NCBI RefSeq assembly: GCF_000397205.1
Contig: NC_021237.1
Coordinates: 58,501 to 122,500 of the forward strand
Origin: Pseudomonas protegens CHA0
GTDB lineage: Bacteria; Pseudomonadota; Gammaproteobacteria; Pseudomonadales; Pseudomonadaceae
DNA: 64,000 bases
Direction: 5' to 3'
Shown piece after piece: positions 8,688 to 18,249 of the stretch. The first letter of the stretch is position 1; each line of letters starts with the position of its first letter. A program made the position numbers and the translations under genes. The notes beneath the pieces were generated by a model. That model was not told where the DNA came from, searched no databases, and saw only the letters and a program-made list of their open reading frames with translations.

Positions 8688-9577
8688 TCAGCGAACGTCA
8701 GCATCCCCAGGCGATCTGGCGCGATTACCTGGAGCTGACCAAACCCAAGGTGGTGGTGCTGATGCTGATCACCTCGCTGGTGGGCATGTTCCTCGCCACC
8801 CGCGCTGGGGTTCCGTGGACCGTGCTGGTGTTCGGCAACCTGGGCATTGCCCTGTGCGCGGGCGGGGCGGCGGCGGTCAACCATGTGGTGGACCGGCGCA
8901 TCGACGCGCTGATGGCCCGGACCCACAAGCGGCCCCTGGCCGAAGGCCGGGTATCGCCACGAGCGGCGCTGGCCTTTGCCCTGCTCCTGGCGCTAGCCGG
9001 GCAGGCGCTGCTGCTGACCTTCACCAATCCACTCACGGCCTGGCTGACCCTGGCCTCGCTGCTGGGCTATGCGGTGGTCTACACCGGGTTTCTGAAGCGC
9101 GCGACGCCGCAGAACATCGTGATCGGCGGGCTGGCCGGCGCGGCTCCACCGTTGCTGGGCTGGGTCGCCGCCACCGGGCACATGAGCGCAGAACCGCTGC
9201 TGCTGGTGCTGATCATCTTCGCCTGGACCCCGCCGCACTTCTGGGCCCTGGCCATCCACCGCAAAGAGGAGTACGCCAAGGCCGATATCCCGATGCTGCC
9301 GGTCACCCATGGCGAGCACTACACCAAGGTGCACATCCTGCTCTACACCTTTGCCCTGCTGGCGGTGAGCTTGCTGCCCTATGTCATCCACATGAGTGGC
9401 GTGCTGTACCTGGTGTGTGCCCTGGCCCTGGGCGGGCGCTTCCTGCAATGGGCCTGGGTGCTGTACCGTGGCACTCGGCCGCACGCGGCGATCAACACCT
9501 TCAAGTACTCTATTTATTACTTGTTCCTGCTGTTCATCGCCCTGCTCGTAGACCACTACCTATTGTTGATCCTATGA
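8675..9577 (+). CDS. cyoE: protoheme IX farnesyltransferase (heme O synthase)
   Basis: Adds the farnesyl tail to protoheme, the step before ctaA. The 300-aa UbiA-family prenyltransferase has about nine helices. Prenyl-diphosphate binding motifs are [19 protein letters not shown] (NxxxDxxxD type) and the second loop [18 protein letters not shown]. The start ATGGCGACTCTG follows AGGAGAG. It overlaps ctaA upstream and sco downstream (ATGA). The name ctaB is also used for this operon copy. A second cyoE linked to a cyo oxidase usually exists elsewhere in pseudomonads. Confidence 0.95.
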   Translation: MATLISERQHPQAIWRDYLELTKPKVVVLMLITSLVGMFLATRAGVPWTVLVFGNLGIALCAGGAAAVNHVVDRRIDALMARTHKRPLAEGRVSPRAALAFALLLALAGQALLLTFTNPLTAWLTLASLLGYAVVYTGFLKRATPQNIVIGGLAGAAPPLLGWVAATGHMSAEPLLLVLIIFAWTPPHFWALAIHRKEEYAKADIPMLPVTHGEHYTKVHILLYTFALLAVSLLPYVIHMSGVLYLVCALALGGRFLQWAWVLYRGTRPHAAINTFKYSIYYLFLLFIALLVDHYLLLIL

Positions 9578-10209
9578 CTCGAACTCAGAAAACCGTCTTT
9601 ATTCTCGTTGCCCTGGTGGCCCTGGTGCTGGGGCTTACCGTCAACAAAGTACTGTCCGGCAAGGGTCAGGGCGACCCCACTGCACTGATCGATGCGGGCA
9701 TCATCCTGCTGCCGCAAAGCCGTACCCTGCCTGCGGTGAAGATGGTCGACCAGGACGGCCAGCCAGTGGTGATCGACGAGCTGAAGGGCAAATGGTCGCT
9801 GCTGTTCTTCGGCTACACCTTCTGCCCGGACATCTGCCCCACCACCCTGGCGCAGTTGCGGCAGATCAAGAGCGAGCTGCCCAAGGAAGCGGTGGACAAG
9901 CTGCAGGTGGTCCTGGTCAGCGTCGACCCCAACCGTGATACCCCGCAGCAGCTCAAGCAGTACCTGGGCTACTTCGACAAGGACTTCAAGGGCCTGACCG
10001 CCTCCTCGGTGGAAGACCTGCAGAAGCTTGCCAACGCCGTGAGCATTCCCTTCATCCCGGCCGATACCAGCAAGCCCAACTACACCGTGGACCACAGCGG
10101 CAACCTGGCGGTGATCGGCCCGGACGGTACCCAGCGCGGTTTCATCCGTGCTCCGTTGAACAACCAGAAGCTGGTGGCCCAACTGCCGGTGATGCTGCAG
10201 CGCAAATAA
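9574..10209 (+). CDS. SCO1/SenC family copper chaperone
   Basis: Copper/thiol-redox protein that matures the CuA centre of subunit II. The 211-aa protein has an N-terminal anchor helix (about 8-25) and a thioredoxin-like periplasmic domain. Copper ligands are C84-PDI-C88 ([17 protein letters not shown]) and H174 ([12 protein letters not shown]). [17 protein letters not shown] is also typical. Its ATG overlaps the cyoE stop in ATGA, so the genes are coupled. It is the last gene of the cox operon. Confidence 0.95.
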   Translation: MTRTQKTVFILVALVALVLGLTVNKVLSGKGQGDPTALIDAGIILLPQSRTLPAVKMVDQDGQPVVIDELKGKWSLLFFGYTFCPDICPTTLAQLRQIKSELPKEAVDKLQVVLVSVDPNRDTPQQLKQYLGYFDKDFKGLTASSVEDLQKLANAVSIPFIPADTSKPNYTVDHSGNLAVIGPDGTQRGFIRAPLNNQKLVAQLPVMLQRK

Positions 10210-10220
10210 CGCTACATGCT

Positions 10221-10267
10221 CGAACCGCCGAACCGCCGAACCGCCGAACCGCCGAACCGCCGAACCC
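10221..10267. repeat. 8-bp tandem repeat, about 5.9 copies of cgaaccgc
   Basis: Five perfect copies of cgaaccgc run from 10221 to 10260, followed by cgaaccc. The repeat begins 11 nt after the sco stop codon and runs into a REPIN. Confidence 0.95.
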
Positions 10268-10268
10268 T

Positions 10269-10369
10269 GTAGCCGCTGCCGCAGGCTGCGATCGGCCTCG
10301 AAGAGGACGCGCTCCTGAGGCCCTCGGAAGACGCTGGGCGCCTTATCCCGGCCTTCGGCAGCGGCTACA
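10269..10369. repeat. REPIN of the TGTAGCCGCTGCCG class
   Basis: Arm 1 tgtagccgctgccgcaggct at 10269-10288 is inverted as ccttcggcagcggctaca at 10352-10369. The inner part forms further GC-rich hairpins. This is a different REP class from the GTAGGAGC elements elsewhere in the window. Confidence 0.85.
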
Positions 10370-10372
10370 ACG

Positions 10373-10400
10373 AAACGGGGCGCCCCAAGGCGCCCCGTTT
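10373..10400 (-). terminator. terminator downstream of metQ
   Basis: Perfect 12-bp stem: aaacggggcgcc, loop ccaa, ggcgccccgttt. It lies 17 bp past the metQ stop. The T-run is short (TTT), so termination may work in either direction and also serve the cox operon. Confidence 0.8.
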
Positions 10401-10416
10401 GTGTTTCTGCAACCGA

Positions 10417-11190
10417 TCAGAACGCCGGCACGATGGCGCCTTTGTACTTCTCGAGAATGAACTGCTTCACTTCAGGGCTGTGCAGGGCCGCGACCAGCTT
10501 CTTCATGGCGTCCGAATCCTTGTCGTCAGGACGGGCCACCAGGATGTTCACGTAAGGCGAATCCTTGCCTTCGATCACCAGGGCGTCCTTGGAAGGATCC
10601 AGCTTGGCTTCCAGGGCATAGTTGGTGTTGATCAGCGCCAGGTCGACCTGGGTCAGCACGCGCGGGATGGTGGCAGCTTCCAGTTCACGGAACTTCAGGT
10701 CCTTGGGGTTCTCGGTGATGTCCTTGATGGTGGCCAGGATGTTGTTGGAATCCTTGAGCTTGATCAGGCCGGCCTTGTCCAGCAGCAACAGCGCGCGGCC
10801 GCCGTTGGTGGCGTCGTTGGGGATCACCACGGTGGCGCCGCCCGGCAGTTCGGAGAGCTGCTTGTACTTGCTGGAATAGGCACCCAGGGGCTCGACGTGA
10901 ACACCGGCAACGTTCACCAGCTTGGTGCCCTTGGCCTTGTTGAACTCATCCAGGTAGGGCTGGTGCTGGAAGAAGTTGGCGTCCAGGCGCTTTTCGGCGA
11001 CTTGCACGTTGGGCTGCACGTAGTCGGTGAAGACCTTGACCTTCAGGTCCACGCCTTCCTTGGCCAGGGCCGGTTTGACGAACTCCAGGATCTCGGCGTG
11101 GGGCACTGGTGTGGCGGCCACGGTCAGGGTTTCGGCGGCGTGCGCGGAGAACGCGGCAACGGCTGCGAAAGCGACGAGTAGTTTTTTCAT
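10417..11190 (-). CDS. metQ: methionine-binding protein of MetNIQ ABC importer
   Basis: Periplasmic D/L-methionine receptor, NlpA family, 257 aa. It has a Sec signal peptide MKKLLVAFAAVAAFSAHA followed directly by AETLTVAATPVPHAEIL. There is no lipobox cysteine, so it should be a free periplasmic protein, unlike the E. coli lipoprotein. Family features: HAEILEFVKPALAKEGVDL, ANFFQHQPYLDEFN, VVIPNDATNGGRALLLL and the C-terminal NILVARPDDKDS. AAGGAG lies upstream of the ATG. It is the last gene of metN-metI-metQ. Confidence 0.95.
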   Translation of the reverse strand: MKKLLVAFAAVAAFSAHAAETLTVAATPVPHAEILEFVKPALAKEGVDLKVKVFTDYVQPNVQVAEKRLDANFFQHQPYLDEFNKAKGTKLVNVAGVHVEPLGAYSSKYKQLSELPGGATVVIPNDATNGGRALLLLDKAGLIKLKDSNNILATIKDITENPKDLKFRELEAATIPRVLTQVDLALINTNYALEAKLDPSKDALVIEGKDSPYVNILVARPDDKDSDAMKKLVAALHSPEVKQFILEKYKGAIVPAF

Positions 11191-11249
11191 CCAACAAGCT
11201 CCTTGTAAGTCGCCCGACCCCGGGCGCCTGCCGGCCTGGGCCGGCAATT

Positions 11250-11915
11250 TTATTTGCGGGAAAAGTGCACCACCAGCTTGTCGCCGACGGTTTGCAGAAC
11301 CTGGACCAGCACCAGCAGCAACACCACGGTCACCACCATCACATCGGTCTGGAAGCGCTGGTAGCCGAAGCGGATCGCCAGGTCGCCCAGGCCACCGGCC
11401 CCCACCACGCCGGCCATGGCGGTGTAGGACACCAGGGTAATGGCAGTCACGGTGATAGCGGCAAAGATGCCCGGGCGGGCTTCCGGGAGCAAGGCATTGG
11501 TAATGATCTGCCGGGTGCTGGCCCCCATGGACTGGGTGGCCTCGATGATGCCGCGATCCACTTCGCGCAGGGCGGTTTCCACCAGCCGGGCAAAGAACGG
11601 CGTGGCGCCGACCACCAGCGGTGGAATGGCCCCGGCAACCCCCAGCGATGTGCCGGTGATCAGTACGGTGAAGGGAATCATCACGATCAGCAGAATGATG
11701 AACGGCAGCGAACGCAGGATGTTGACCACCAGCGACAGCAGCGCATACAGCGACTTCTGCTCCAGCAGTTGGCGCGGGCTGCAGAGGAACAGCAGCACGC
11801 CCAGTGGCAGGCCCAGCAGTACGGTGAACAGCAGCGAGCCGCCGAGCATCATCAGGGTGTCGCCGGTGGCCAGCCAGATTTCCAGCCAGTCGATGTTGGC
11901 GAAGAAGGTATCCAT
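11250..11915 (-). CDS. metI: methionine ABC transporter permease
   Basis: Membrane subunit of MetNIQ. The 221-aa protein has five hydrophobic segments and the EAA-type loop ETALREVDRGIIEATQSMGAS that contacts the ATPase. Typical MetI text is LRSLPFIILLIVMIPFT and AMAGVVGAGGLGDLAIRFGYQRF. Its ATG overlaps the metN stop by 1 bp, which indicates coupled translation. It is separated from metQ by 59 bp. Confidence 0.96.
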   Translation of the reverse strand: MDTFFANIDWLEIWLATGDTLMMLGGSLLFTVLLGLPLGVLLFLCSPRQLLEQKSLYALLSLVVNILRSLPFIILLIVMIPFTVLITGTSLGVAGAIPPLVVGATPFFARLVETALREVDRGIIEATQSMGASTRQIITNALLPEARPGIFAAITVTAITLVSYTAMAGVVGAGGLGDLAIRFGYQRFQTDVMVVTVVLLLVLVQVLQTVGDKLVVHFSRK

Positions 11916-12922
11916 CAGCGCAGCACCTCCATGTGGACATCGGCCGCGGTGAAGCGGGCGAAGGCCGCTTCCATGTCACCGCCGGTGATGGCCAGGGTCA
12001 GTTGCCCGTAAGGGGTGTCCTTGATGCGGTCGATGCGTCCGGCGAGGATGCTGTAGTCGACCCCGGTCTCCCGGGCCACGGTGCCCAGCAGCGGCGCGTA
12101 GGTGGAATCGCCCTGGAAGGTCAGGCGCACGATGCGCCCCGGTACGTGGGCGAAGTCGTCGCGCTGCTCGTTCTCGTCGATCTGCTCGTCTTCCTGGACG
12201 AAGCGCCGGGTGGTCGGGTGCTTGGGGTGCAGGAACACGTCGGCCACCGGGCCCTGTTCGACGATCACGCCGGCGTCCATCACCGCCACCTGGTCACAGA
12301 CGCGACGGATCACGTCCATCTCGTGGGTGATCAGGACGATGGTCAGGTTCAGCTCGCGGTTGATCTCGGCCAGCAGTTGCAGGACCGAGGCGGTGGTCTG
12401 CGGGTCCAGGGCACTGGTGGCCTCGTCGCACAGCAGGATCTTCGGCTTGGTGGCCAGGGCGCGGGCGATGCCGACGCGCTGCTTCTGGCCGCCGGACAGC
12501 TGCGCCGGGTATTTCTTCGCGTGGTCGGCCAGGCCGACCCGGTCCAGCAGCTCGGCCACCCGGCGGTCGATGTCGCTGCGCGACAGCTCGCCGGCCAGGG
12601 TCAGGGGCAGGGCGACGTTGTCGGCCACGGTCTTGGACGACAGCAGGTTGAAGTGCTGGAAGATCATGCCGACCTGCTGGCGGAAGCGGCGCAGGCCACT
12701 GGCGTCCAGGGCGGTGACGTCTTCGTCGTCGACGACGATGGTGCCGCCACTGGGGTTTTCCAGGCGGTTGATCAGGCGCAGCAGAGTACTTTTACCCGCA
12801 CCGGAGTGGCCGATCAGGCCGAACACCTGGCCATTCTCGACCCGAAGGCTGGTCGGGTGCAGGGCGGGAATATCCTTACCGGCGACCCGGTAGGTTTTAT
12901 GGACGTTTTGAAACTCGATCAC
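11915..12922 (-). CDS. metN: methionine ABC transporter ATP-binding protein
   Basis: ATPase of the methionine importer, 335 aa. Walker A is GHSGAGKST (about 38-46), the ABC signature is [15 protein letters not shown], and Walker B is [13 protein letters not shown]. After the ATPase domain there is a C-terminal regulatory domain (about 265-335: [31 protein letters not shown] fold) as in MetN proteins that are trans-inhibited by methionine. It is the first gene of the operon. The gap 12923-13191 holds its promoter and that of divergent katE. I see no clear riboswitch there. Confidence 0.96.
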   Translation of the reverse strand: MIEFQNVHKTYRVAGKDIPALHPTSLRVENGQVFGLIGHSGAGKSTLLRLINRLENPSGGTIVVDDEDVTALDASGLRRFRQQVGMIFQHFNLLSSKTVADNVALPLTLAGELSRSDIDRRVAELLDRVGLADHAKKYPAQLSGGQKQRVGIARALATKPKILLCDEATSALDPQTTASVLQLLAEINRELNLTIVLITHEMDVIRRVCDQVAVMDAGVIVEQGPVADVFLHPKHPTTRRFVQEDEQIDENEQRDDFAHVPGRIVRLTFQGDSTYAPLLGTVARETGVDYSILAGRIDRIKDTPYGQLTLAITGGDMEAAFARFTAADVHMEVLR

Positions 12923-13191
12923 GTAGCGAACCTTGTGGGGCGCGTTAGAAAAGGATCAGCGGTTAGCCGGGCGCGCATTTTAGCCTGTCCGTATAGAGGT
13001 TCTTAGCATTTATTTCGCAATCATCCTGCCATTTGGCAATAACGCGATCAAAGGTCATAAAAAAGGAACGCCCGCACCTTCTCGTCAGTCACTACTTAAG
13101 TCACTCGAAAGCCGCCAGGTGCCGTGCCTGGAGGCCTTTGCCCACGAAGCCCCGGCACGCCAGGGATTTCGCCAACGAGGAGTTTTGCCTG

Positions 13192-15330
13192 ATGAGCACG
13201 AAGAAGCCCGATACCCCAAAAAGCCAGATGGCCGGGACCGACACCCTGGACCGCGGCAACAGCAACAGCAAGCTCAAGAGCCTGGAGACGTTCCGCTCCG
13301 ACGCCACCGGGCAGGCCCTGCGGACCAACCAGGGGGTGAAGATCGCCGACAACCAGAACACCCTCAAAGCCGGTGCTCGTGGGCCTTCGCTGCTGGAAGA
13401 CTTCATCATGCGGGAGAAGATCACCCACTTCGACCATGAGCGGATTCCCGAGCGCATCGTGCATGCCCGAGGGGTGGGTGCCCATGGTTACTTCCAGAGC
13501 TATGACAACCATTCGGCATTGACCAAGGCCGGTTTCCTGCGTGATCCGGGGAAGAAAACACCAGTGTTCGTACGCTTTTCCACGGTCCAGGGGCCAAGAG
13601 GCTCTGGCGACACCGTGCGTGATGTGCGCGGCTTTGCGGTGAAGTTCTTCACTGACGAAGGCAACTTCGACTTGGTGGGCAACAACATGCCGGTGTTCTT
13701 CATTCAGGACGCGATCAAGTTCCCCGATTTCGTACACGCCGTGAAACCCGAACCCCACAACGAAATACCCACCGGCGGCTCGGCCCATGACACCTTCTGG
13801 GACTTTGTCTCGCTGCAGCCGGAATCGGCGCACATGGTGATCTGGGCCATGTCAGACCGGGCCATTCCGAAAAGCCTGCGGGCCATGCAGGGCTTTGGCG
13901 TGCATACCTTTCGCCTGATCAACGCCCAGGGCCGGTCGAGCTTCGTCAAGTTCCACTGGCGGCCGACGGTGGGTACCTGTTCGCTGGTCTGGGATGAAGC
14001 GCAGAAGCTGGCGGGCAAGGACACCGACTTCCATCGCCGCGACCTGTGGGAATCGATCGAAGCCGGGGATTACCCGGAGTGGGAGTTCGGCGTACAGATC
14101 ATCGCCGAGGAAGACGAGCACAACTTTGATTTCGACATCCTCGACCCGACCAAGCTGATCCCCGAGGAGCTGGTGCCGATCACGCCCCTGGGCAAGATGG
14201 TGCTGAACCGCAACCCGGACAACTATTTTGCCGAGACCGAGCAGGTCGCCTTCTGCCCGGGGCACATAGTGCCCGGGATCGACTTCTCCAACGACCCGCT
14301 GTTGCAAGGGCGGCTGTTTTCCTACACCGATACCCAGATCAGCCGCCTGGGTGGGCCGAACTTCCACGAATTGCCGATCAATCGGCCGCTGGCGCCCTTC
14401 CACAACAGCCAGCGCGACGCCATGCACCGCATCACCCTGGACAAGGGCCGGGCCTCCTATGAGCCCAATTCCATCGACGGCGGCTGGCCCCGGGAAACCC
14501 CACCGGCGGCCGAGGATGGCGGCTTCGAGAGTTACAACGAGCGTATCGATGCGCACAAGATCCGCCAGCGCAGCGAATCGTTCAGCGACCATTTCTCCCA
14601 GGCGCGGCTGTTCTACAAGAGCATGAGCAAGCACGAGCAGGAGCACATCATCGCCGCCTACAGCTTTGAGCTGGGCAAGGTGGAACGTGAATGGATCCGC
14701 GAACGCCAGGTCAACGAGATTCTGGCCAACATCGACCTGCAACTGGCCGCGCGAGTGGCCGAGAACCTCGGGCTGGCGGCGCCGAAGAAAGCCACGGTGG
14801 CGGAGCGCAAGACTTCGCTCTCGCGCTCGCCGGCCCTGAGCCAGGCGAACCTGTTGCCGGGCAATATCAAAACCCGGAAGGTGGCGATTCTGGCGGCCAA
14901 CGGCGTCGATGGTGCAGCGATCGATGCGCTGAAAAAGGCTCTCAAGGCCGAAGGGGCACACGCCAAGCTACTGGGGCCGACCTCGGCGCCGGTCACCACG
15001 GCAGACGGCAAGAGCCTGCCGGTGGATGCGTCCATGGAGGGCTTGCCATCGGTGGCCTTCGATGCGGTGTTCGTGCCCGGAGGTGCGCAGTCGATCAAGG
15101 CCTTGAGCGGCAATGGCGTGGCCCTGCATTACTTGCTGGAGGCGTACAAGCACCTCAAGGCGATTGCCCTGCACGGCGATGCCCGGGAGCTGTTGCACAG
15201 CCTGCGGCTGGAGGCGGATGAAGGCTTGATCGTGGGGGCCGATGCCAAGGCGCTGAAGGCATTCATTGCCGCCATCGCGCAACATCGGGTCTGGAGCCGA
15301 GAGGAAAAGGCCAAGGCAATCCCGGCCTGA
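13192..15330 (+). CDS. katE: large-subunit monofunctional catalase HPII
   Basis: Breaks down hydrogen peroxide. The 712-aa size fits clade 2 catalases. Seen in order: distal heme His in [12 protein letters not shown] (about 98-109), distal Asn region [21 protein letters not shown], and proximal heme ligand Tyr in [20 protein letters not shown] flexible linker is followed by a C-terminal class I amidotransferase/DJ-1-like domain (about 565-705, [22 protein letters not shown]), found only in large catalases. The start [10 protein letters not shown] follows CGAGGAG. It lies between the metNIQ and znu blocks, an apparent lineage-specific insertion relative to PAO1 (from memory). Confidence 0.95.
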   Translation: MSTKKPDTPKSQMAGTDTLDRGNSNSKLKSLETFRSDATGQALRTNQGVKIADNQNTLKAGARGPSLLEDFIMREKITHFDHERIPERIVHARGVGAHGYFQSYDNHSALTKAGFLRDPGKKTPVFVRFSTVQGPRGSGDTVRDVRGFAVKFFTDEGNFDLVGNNMPVFFIQDAIKFPDFVHAVKPEPHNEIPTGGSAHDTFWDFVSLQPESAHMVIWAMSDRAIPKSLRAMQGFGVHTFRLINAQGRSSFVKFHWRPTVGTCSLVWDEAQKLAGKDTDFHRRDLWESIEAGDYPEWEFGVQIIAEEDEHNFDFDILDPTKLIPEELVPITPLGKMVLNRNPDNYFAETEQVAFCPGHIVPGIDFSNDPLLQGRLFSYTDTQISRLGGPNFHELPINRPLAPFHNSQRDAMHRITLDKGRASYEPNSIDGGWPRETPPAAEDGGFESYNERIDAHKIRQRSESFSDHFSQARLFYKSMSKHEQEHIIAAYSFELGKVEREWIRERQVNEILANIDLQLAARVAENLGLAAPKKATVAERKTSLSRSPALSQANLLPGNIKTRKVAILAANGVDGAAIDALKKALKAEGAHAKLLGPTSAPVTTADGKSLPVDASMEGLPSVAFDAVFVPGGAQSIKALSGNGVALHYLLEAYKHLKAIALHGDARELLHSLRLEADEGLIVGADAKALKAFIAAIAQHRVWSREEKAKAIPA

Positions 15331-15339
15331 ACACACTTT

Positions 15340-15386
15340 CCCCGACAAGCCTGCTCCGTGTAGGAGCCGGCTTGCCGGCGAAGGCT
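15340..15386. repeat. REP element, with a degenerate inverted partner
   Basis: taggagccggcttgccggcg at 15361-15380 plus aagg is a standard GTAGGAGC-class REP. The upstream ccccgacaagcctgctcc (15340-15357) looks like a decayed inverted copy. It lies between the convergent katE and lipoprotein genes. Confidence 0.7.
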
Positions 15387-16106
15387 TTACTGCGCCTTGC
15401 GCGGCGTCAGCACCATCTGCGCCGGTACATGGCGCACGATTTGCCGACTGATCTTCTGTTCAAAGTCCGGGTCGAGCTTCTTCACCCGCTTGCCGAGCAG
15501 GGTCGACAGCCAGGGGTAATCCTCGGTGCGTGGTACCTGGATGCTCACGTCGCACTGGTAGTTCACCACATCGGCGGCCAGGGCATCGAGTTGATGCCGC
15601 AGCTTGCGGATATCAGTGACGTTCAAGGCGACGGTGGTGCTATCGGCGGTCGGATCGATCAGCTTGGCCGCAGGCCGCGCTTCGGCGGCCTTCAGGGCGG
15701 CTTCGGCCTTGTCCAGCTCCGCCTTGCGGGCGTGGGCAATGGCATTGTTGACCCCACCGGTCAGCGCCGGAGCCTTGGGCATCAGTGCCCGGGCACGGCT
15801 CAGGGCCGTGGCTGCGGCGTTCACATCGCCCTTCTGCAGGACGATCTGGCTGCGCTGCAGATAGGCTTCGGCCAACTGCCGCTGGTACTGCACCAGTTGC
15901 GGGTCGTCGGGCGTCTGCGCCTGCAAGGCACTGAGTTGATCTTCCGCGGTGGCCAGTTCGCTGCTGGCGATGTTTTGTTCCAGCTGCGCGATGGCCGTGG
16001 CCCGTGCATCAGGGACCTCGGTGGCCGCTGGTGGCGTGCTTTGGCAGGCTCCCAGTAGCAGGGAAAATGCGACAAGGAGCAGATAACGGGAGGCGAACGG
16101 CTTCAT
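15387..16106 (-). CDS. predicted outer-membrane lipoprotein with helical repeat region
   Basis: A 239-aa protein with a lipoprotein signal peptide ending LLLGAC-QS (Cys about residue 21). The body is Ala/Leu/Gln-rich and helical, with TPR-like spacing (QLEQNIASSELATAEDQLSALQ, QYQRQLAEAYLQRSQIVLQKG, AATALSRARALMPKAPAL). The C terminus is VNYQCDVSIQVPRTEDYPWLSTLLGKRVKKLDPDFEQ. From memory this corresponds to PA5502, next to znuB in PAO1. The role is unknown. It is 37 bp downstream of znuB on the same strand, so it may be read through from the zinc operon. Confidence 0.85.
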   Translation of the reverse strand: MKPFASRYLLLVAFSLLLGACQSTPPAATEVPDARATAIAQLEQNIASSELATAEDQLSALQAQTPDDPQLVQYQRQLAEAYLQRSQIVLQKGDVNAAATALSRARALMPKAPALTGGVNNAIAHARKAELDKAEAALKAAEARPAAKLIDPTADSTTVALNVTDIRKLRHQLDALAADVVNYQCDVSIQVPRTEDYPWLSTLLGKRVKKLDPDFEQKISRQIVRHVPAQMVLTPRKAQ

Positions 16107-16143
16107 TCCTGCGACTCTCTAATTGCGCAAAAAGCGAGCAAGT

Positions 16144-16932
16144 CTACACCCCTCGACGGGGCAGAACAAAACTCAGCAGAAACAGTGTGGCGGCGGTGAC
16201 CACGATCGACGGCCCGGCCGGTGTGTCCTTGAACCAGGACAGCGCCAGCCCGCCGCACACCGCGAGCATGCCCAGCAGGCTGGCGCCCAGGGCCATCTGC
16301 TCCGGCGAGCGGGCGTGACGCTGTGCCGCAGCGGCCGGGATGATCAGCAGCGAGGTGATCAGCAACACCCCGACAATCTTCATGGCCACGGCAATCACCA
16401 CGGCGATCAGCAGCATCAGCGCCAGGCGCAGCGAGGCCACAGGCAGGCCTTCGACCCTGGCCAGCTCCTCGTGCACGGTGATCGCCAGCAAGGGGCGCCA
16501 CAACGCCACCAGCAGCAACAGCACCGCCGCGCTACCGCCGAGAATCCACGCCAAGTCGCCCGGGCTGATCGCCAGCAGGTCACCGAACAGATAGGCCATC
16601 AGGTCGATTCGCACTTCATGCATGAAGCTTAGTACCACCAGGCCCAGAGACAGGGTGCTGGGTGCAAGAATCCCCAGCAGCGTGTCGGAAGCCAGGGGTT
16701 GGCGCTGTTGCAGGGTCACCAGTAGCACCGCCAGCAGCAGGCAGCCGACCGTGACCGCTACCGCCGGGCTGACATCCAGCAGAAAGCCCAGGGCCACGCC
16801 GAGCAGCGCGGCGTGGGACAGGGTATCGCCGAAATAGGCCATGCGACGCCAGACCACGAAGGACCCCAAGGGGCCGGCAACCACCGCCAGGGCCAGGCCT
16901 GCGAGCAGGGCGTAGAGCAGAAAATCAGCCAT
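16144..16932 (-). CDS. znuB: zinc ABC transporter permease
   Basis: Membrane subunit of the ZnuABC high-affinity zinc importer, ABC-3 family, 262 aa with about eight helices. Typical text: [49 protein letters not shown]. The start at 16932 was chosen because it matches this conserved N terminus and overlaps the znuC stop by 8 bp. Upstream in-frame codons lie within znuC's His-rich tail. Confidence 0.96.
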   Translation of the reverse strand: MADFLLYALLAGLALAVVAGPLGSFVVWRRMAYFGDTLSHAALLGVALGFLLDVSPAVAVTVGCLLLAVLLVTLQQRQPLASDTLLGILAPSTLSLGLVVLSFMHEVRIDLMAYLFGDLLAISPGDLAWILGGSAAVLLLLVALWRPLLAITVHEELARVEGLPVASLRLALMLLIAVVIAVAMKIVGVLLITSLLIIPAAAAQRHARSPEQMALGASLLGMLAVCGGLALSWFKDTPAGPSIVVTAATLFLLSFVLPRRGV

Positions 16933-17710
16933 GCTTGCAGTTTTCTCCATGGACATGGGCGTGGCCCGAAGCGGGCTGGGTGACGACCGAACCATGCAGG
17001 TCGTGGGCATGGTCGTGATGGTGGTGGTAGATCGCCAGGCTCGGTGCGTTCTTGCCGAACAGCTCGACGAAGGCCGGGTCGCCGCTGACCTGCTCGGGGT
17101 GGCCAGAGCAGCAGACGTGGCGATTGAGGCAGACCACCTGATCGGTGGTGCTCATCACCAGGTGCAGGTCGTGGGAGACCATCAGCACGCCGCAGCCGTG
17201 ACGGTCGCGCAGGCGGGTAATCAGGCTGTAGAGCTCGGCCTGGCCGGCCACGTCGACGCCTTGCACCGGTTCATCGAGCACCAGCAGCTCCGGCTCGCGC
17301 AGCAGCGCCCGGGCCAGCAGCACGCGCTGCATCTCGCCACCGGAGATGCTCTGCACCGGGCTGTCGATCACCTGCTCGGCACCTACTTCCTTGAGCGCTG
17401 CCAGCGCCCGGGTACGGTCCACTCCCGGCACCAGGCGCAGAAAGCGCAGCACCGACAGCGGCAAGGTCGGGTCCACATGAAGCTTCTGCGGCATATAGCC
17501 CACCCGCAGTTTGGGCTTGCGCCAGACACTGCCGGTGTCGGGCTTGAGCAGGCCGAGCACGGCGCGCACCAGCGTGGTCTTGCCGGCGCCATTGGGGCCG
17601 ATCAGGGTGACGATCTGGCCGGGTTCGACGCTGAGCTGGATGTTCTCCAGCACGTTCTGCCCGGCAAAGGTCACCCCGACCTGCTCGAGGCGGATCAACG
17701 CATTGCTCAT
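16925..17710 (-). CDS. znuC: zinc ABC transporter ATP-binding protein
   Basis: ATPase of ZnuABC, 261 aa. Walker A is GPNGAGKTT, signature [16 protein letters not shown], Walker [13 protein letters not shown], switch His in VSHDLHLVM. The C terminus (about 220-261) is very rich in His (HHHHDHAHD, then [13 protein letters not shown]) and ends with Cys, as if to sense or buffer zinc at the cytoplasmic face. The start [10 protein letters not shown] overlaps the zur stop (ATGA). It is the second gene of zur-znuC-znuB. Confidence 0.96.
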   Translation of the reverse strand: MSNALIRLEQVGVTFAGQNVLENIQLSVEPGQIVTLIGPNGAGKTTLVRAVLGLLKPDTGSVWRKPKLRVGYMPQKLHVDPTLPLSVLRFLRLVPGVDRTRALAALKEVGAEQVIDSPVQSISGGEMQRVLLARALLREPELLVLDEPVQGVDVAGQAELYSLITRLRDRHGCGVLMVSHDLHLVMSTTDQVVCLNRHVCCSGHPEQVSGDPAFVELFGKNAPSLAIYHHHHDHAHDLHGSVVTQPASGHAHVHGENCKHG

Positions 17711-18192
17711 CAAGCCCCCTGGCAGCCCGAGCAGAGCCCGACCACTTCGACGGTCTGGCCCTCGACCACGAAGCCGACGTCGCGGGCGCTGCTGATGATG
17801 GCGTCGCTGATGGATTTCTGTTCCAGCTCGATGGCGGCGTGGCATTCGCGGCAGATCAGGAACTGGCCCTGGTGCGCGTGCTCGGGGTGGTTGCAGCCGA
17901 CAAAGGCATTGAGCGAGGCGATGCGGTGCACCAGGCCGTTTTCCAGGAGGAAATCCAGCGCCCGGTAAACCGTTGGCGGGGCGGCGCGACGGCCGTCCTG
18001 CTCGCTGAGCACGGCCAGGATGTCGTAGGCCCCCAGGGGCTTGTGGCTTTGCCACACCAGCTCCAGCACCCGCCGGCGCAGGGCGGTCAGGCGCAGGCCT
18101 TGCCGTGCGCACAGGGCGTCGGCCTCAGACAGTGCGCTGTGTACGCAGTGAGAGTGGTCGTGTGGACGGCTGGCAAGGGGTGTTTTAGGCAT
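17710..18192 (-). CDS. zur: zinc uptake regulator Zur (Fur family)
   Basis: Zinc-responsive repressor of the znu genes. The 160-aa protein has an N-terminal winged helix ([30 protein letters not shown], then [21 protein letters not shown]) and a C-terminal metal domain. The metal site includes [23 protein letters not shown] and a second Cys pair CSGCQGA at the extreme C terminus (structural zinc). It is the first gene of zur-znuC-znuB and is divergent from znuA, sharing a 57-bp intergenic region with a likely Zur operator. Autoregulation is likely. Confidence 0.95.
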   Translation of the reverse strand: MPKTPLASRPHDHSHCVHSALSEADALCARQGLRLTALRRRVLELVWQSHKPLGAYDILAVLSEQDGRRAAPPTVYRALDFLLENGLVHRIASLNAFVGCNHPEHAHQGQFLICRECHAAIELEQKSISDAIISSARDVGFVVEGQTVEVVGLCSGCQGA

Positions 18193-18218
18193 GAGCGGCG
18201 ACGAGGTTTGTGAGAGAC

Positions 18219-18231
18219 GTTATTATGTTAC
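18219..18231. promoter_or_regulatory. candidate Zur operator between zur and znuA
   Basis: GTTATTATGTTAC lies in the 57-bp divergent region and is an imperfect dyad similar to the GTTATAATATAAC type of gammaproteobacterial Zur sites. It also contains a TATTAT -10-like sequence for znuA, so a bound repressor would block transcription. Confidence 0.6.
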
Positions 18232-18249
18232 CCGTTCTCGCCTCCTCGA

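Noticed and set aside
12923..13191. S-adenosylmethionine or SAH riboswitch upstream of metN
   Set aside because: The leader is short, and I could not find the conserved helices.
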